From contig JAOQAL010000819.1 in assembly GCA_025963615.1 (NCBI GenBank), positions 1 to 7,359 of the forward strand: a stretch of 7,359 nucleotides of DNA, in the 5' to 3' direction. A model generated the notes under the pieces. That model did not search any database, had not been told where the DNA came from, and was given only the letters and a program-made list of their open reading frames with translations. Each line of letters begins with the position of its first letter. Position 1 is the stretch's first letter. This stretch comes from Chitinophagaceae bacterium. Its GTDB lineage: Bacteria > Bacteroidota > Bacteroidia > Chitinophagales > Chitinophagaceae. Made by a program: the position numbers and the translations under genes. Shown piece after piece: positions 6,193-7,359 of the stretch.

Positions 6193-7359
6193 ATGAAAAA
6201 AATAATCATCGGACTAAGTTTATTTTGCTTCGTCCTTTTAATAGGTTGTAAAAAGTATTTAACTATCAATCCAAAATCTTCTTTTGACGAGGCATATGTA
6301 TTTGGCAGTGTTGGTAGTGCCACGAGCGCGGTCATGAGCGTTTACGGCCATTTAACCGGCGACAATGGCTATGGCTTTTACCTCTCATTGGCATACCAGG
6401 TAGATTCTGATGACGATATCGGTAGTTCAAACTCATCGCCGGGCGGTGGCGATAATGCTACTAAAGCATTTGCAAGATATAACGCCGCTCCCGGAAACGC
6501 GATCTTGCTGGGGCCATTTAATCAATTATATGCAGGCATTGAAAGCGCCAATATATGTATCAAAAATATTCCCTTAATGAATGCATATACGAATGGCTCC
6601 GCCAGTGAAAAGTTGGCTTTGCAAAGACTACATGGTGAAGCGTTGACCTTGAGGGCACAAATGTATTTTGAGTTGATTCGAAACTGGGGAGATATACCTG
6701 CACCATTTGTACCATCTTCTGATCAAACAAATCTATACCTTCCAAAAACAGACAGGGACATCATTTATGATAAACTTTTGGACGATCTTTTATTAGCTGA
6801 GTCATTGGTGCCTTGGAGAGGTGAGAACGGAGCTGGAACGGACGAAAGAATCACCAAAGGTGCTGTTAAGGCTGTGAGAGCGAAATTGGCATTATTCAGG
6901 GGAGGCTATTCATTACGGAATGCGTCTGGCATTATGGAACGCAGAGCCGATTATCTAAAGTATTACCAGATTGCCAAAACGGAGGCCAGCCAAATTATCC
7001 AATCGGGCAAGCATGCGTTAAATCCAAGCTTCCAAGCGCTTTTTAAAGACAATATGGATGCACACAAGATCGATCCATCGGGTGAAGTATTATTTGAAAT
7101 TGCCATGGCAGGCGGTGCAAGTACATCTGATAGCCGCATTAGCGCGTTTGATGGGCCAAACGTTGGTGCCCAAGTTGGCGGTGGCCAGGTTAAGCCGCTG
7201 CCTACTTATTTATATGCATTTAGCCAGCTCGACACACGGATGTCTGTTACCATAGCCGATTATTCAGTTAACACAAGCGGCAATTATATCGGTGCCTTTT
7301 TAAGCACCCTGGCATCGGGAAAATTCAGGCGCGATTGGATTACGCCGGCCGTTCCTTTA
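6193..7359 (+). CDS. SusD/RagB-family glycan-binding lipoprotein (partial, 3' end beyond window)
   Basis: ATG 6193 opens 389 codons that run unbroken to the window edge; family members usually have about 450-600 residues, so perhaps the last quarter is missing. Residues 1-18 are a lipoprotein signal (KK, hydrophobic core), with lipobox LIGC ending at Cys19. The mature start CKKYLTINPKSSF is typical of SusD. The conserved helix GEALTLRAQMYFELIRNWGDIP (148-169) is the central SusD/RagB motif within the TPR-like scaffold, and AVKAVRAKLALFRGGYS-like text follows as the next helical repeat. The last visible residues KFRRDWITP (377-385) resemble the late KFRR-type segment of the family. SusD caps the SusC barrel on the cell surface and captures substrate. 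It is separated from susC by 12 bases without a Shine-Dalgarno sequence and must be co-transcribed. Binding residues are too variable to read the ligand. Confidence 0.95.
   Translation, partial: MKKIIIGLSLFCFVLLIGCKKYLTINPKSSFDEAYVFGSVGSATSAVMSVYGHLTGDNGYGFYLSLAYQVDSDDDIGSSNSSPGGGDNATKAFARYNAAPGNAILLGPFNQLYAGIESANICIKNIPLMNAYTNGSASEKLALQRLHGEALTLRAQMYFELIRNWGDIPAPFVPSSDQTNLYLPKTDRDIIYDKLLDDLLLAESLVPWRGENGAGTDERITKGAVKAVRAKLALFRGGYSLRNASGIMERRADYLKYYQIAKTEASQIIQSGKHALNPSFQALFKDNMDAHKIDPSGEVLFEIAMAGGASTSDSRISAFDGPNVGAQVGGGQVKPLPTYLYAFSQLDTRMSVTIADYSVNTSGNYIGAFLSTLASGKFRRDWITPAVPL

Noticed and set aside
6560..7255. Open frames at 6560-6745 (minus) and 7058-7255 (plus) inside susD
   Set aside because: Both overlap the SusD reading frame, which is continuous and carries the family motifs.
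1..7359. CRISPR array, insertion sequence, phage or toxin-antitoxin features
   Set aside because: No spaced direct repeats, transposase motifs, terminal inverted repeats or RNA genes were seen; the genes form an ordinary glycan-uptake locus.

Overview
The window looks like chromosomal DNA of a Bacteroidota bacterium, most likely of the Sphingobacteriaceae type (Pedobacter or Mucilaginibacter-like). This rests on a SusC/SusD pair with typical signal and lipoprotein leaders, starts without Shine-Dalgarno sequences, promoter-like boxes of the TAnnTTTG type, and moderate to low GC content. The genus is an inference. It appears to be one edge of a polysaccharide (or glycan) utilization locus.

Layout, left to right. 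(1) 1-532, minus strand: the N-terminal 177 codons of a lipoprotein whose mature start resembles secreted right-handed parallel beta-helix proteins; it runs off the left edge. (2) 533-785: a divergent intergenic region with three palindromes side by side. (3) 786-1799, plus: a GntR-type regulator with a LacI/periplasmic-binding-protein-like sensor domain. (4) 1800-1849: a short convergent gap with two small hairpins. (5) 1850-2620, minus: a second GntR-type regulator of the HutC subfamily, with a UTRA sensor domain. (6) 2621-2880: a divergent control region with a good -7 box for the UTRA regulator, a possible susC promoter, a 19-bp dyad and a 9-bp-arm hairpin in the likely susC leader. (7) 2881-6180, plus: a complete SusC/RagA TonB-dependent transporter. 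(8) 6193-7359, plus: the SusD lipoprotein partner, cut by the right edge after 389 codons.

How they may work together. SusD captures a glycan fragment at the cell surface and SusC imports it with TonB energy. The UTRA regulator is transcribed divergently from susCD and is the obvious candidate to control it. The LacI-like GntR faces away from the beta-helix gene and may control that gene and itself. SusC has no STN domain, so control through an anti-sigma/ECF pair is unlikely, which fits dedicated one-component regulators. No catabolic enzyme is fully contained here, so the substrate cannot be named. I see no CRISPR, transposon, tRNA or rRNA, and no convincing sign of an entirely new system. 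The most interesting material is the control DNA and the pairing of two different GntR-type sensors.
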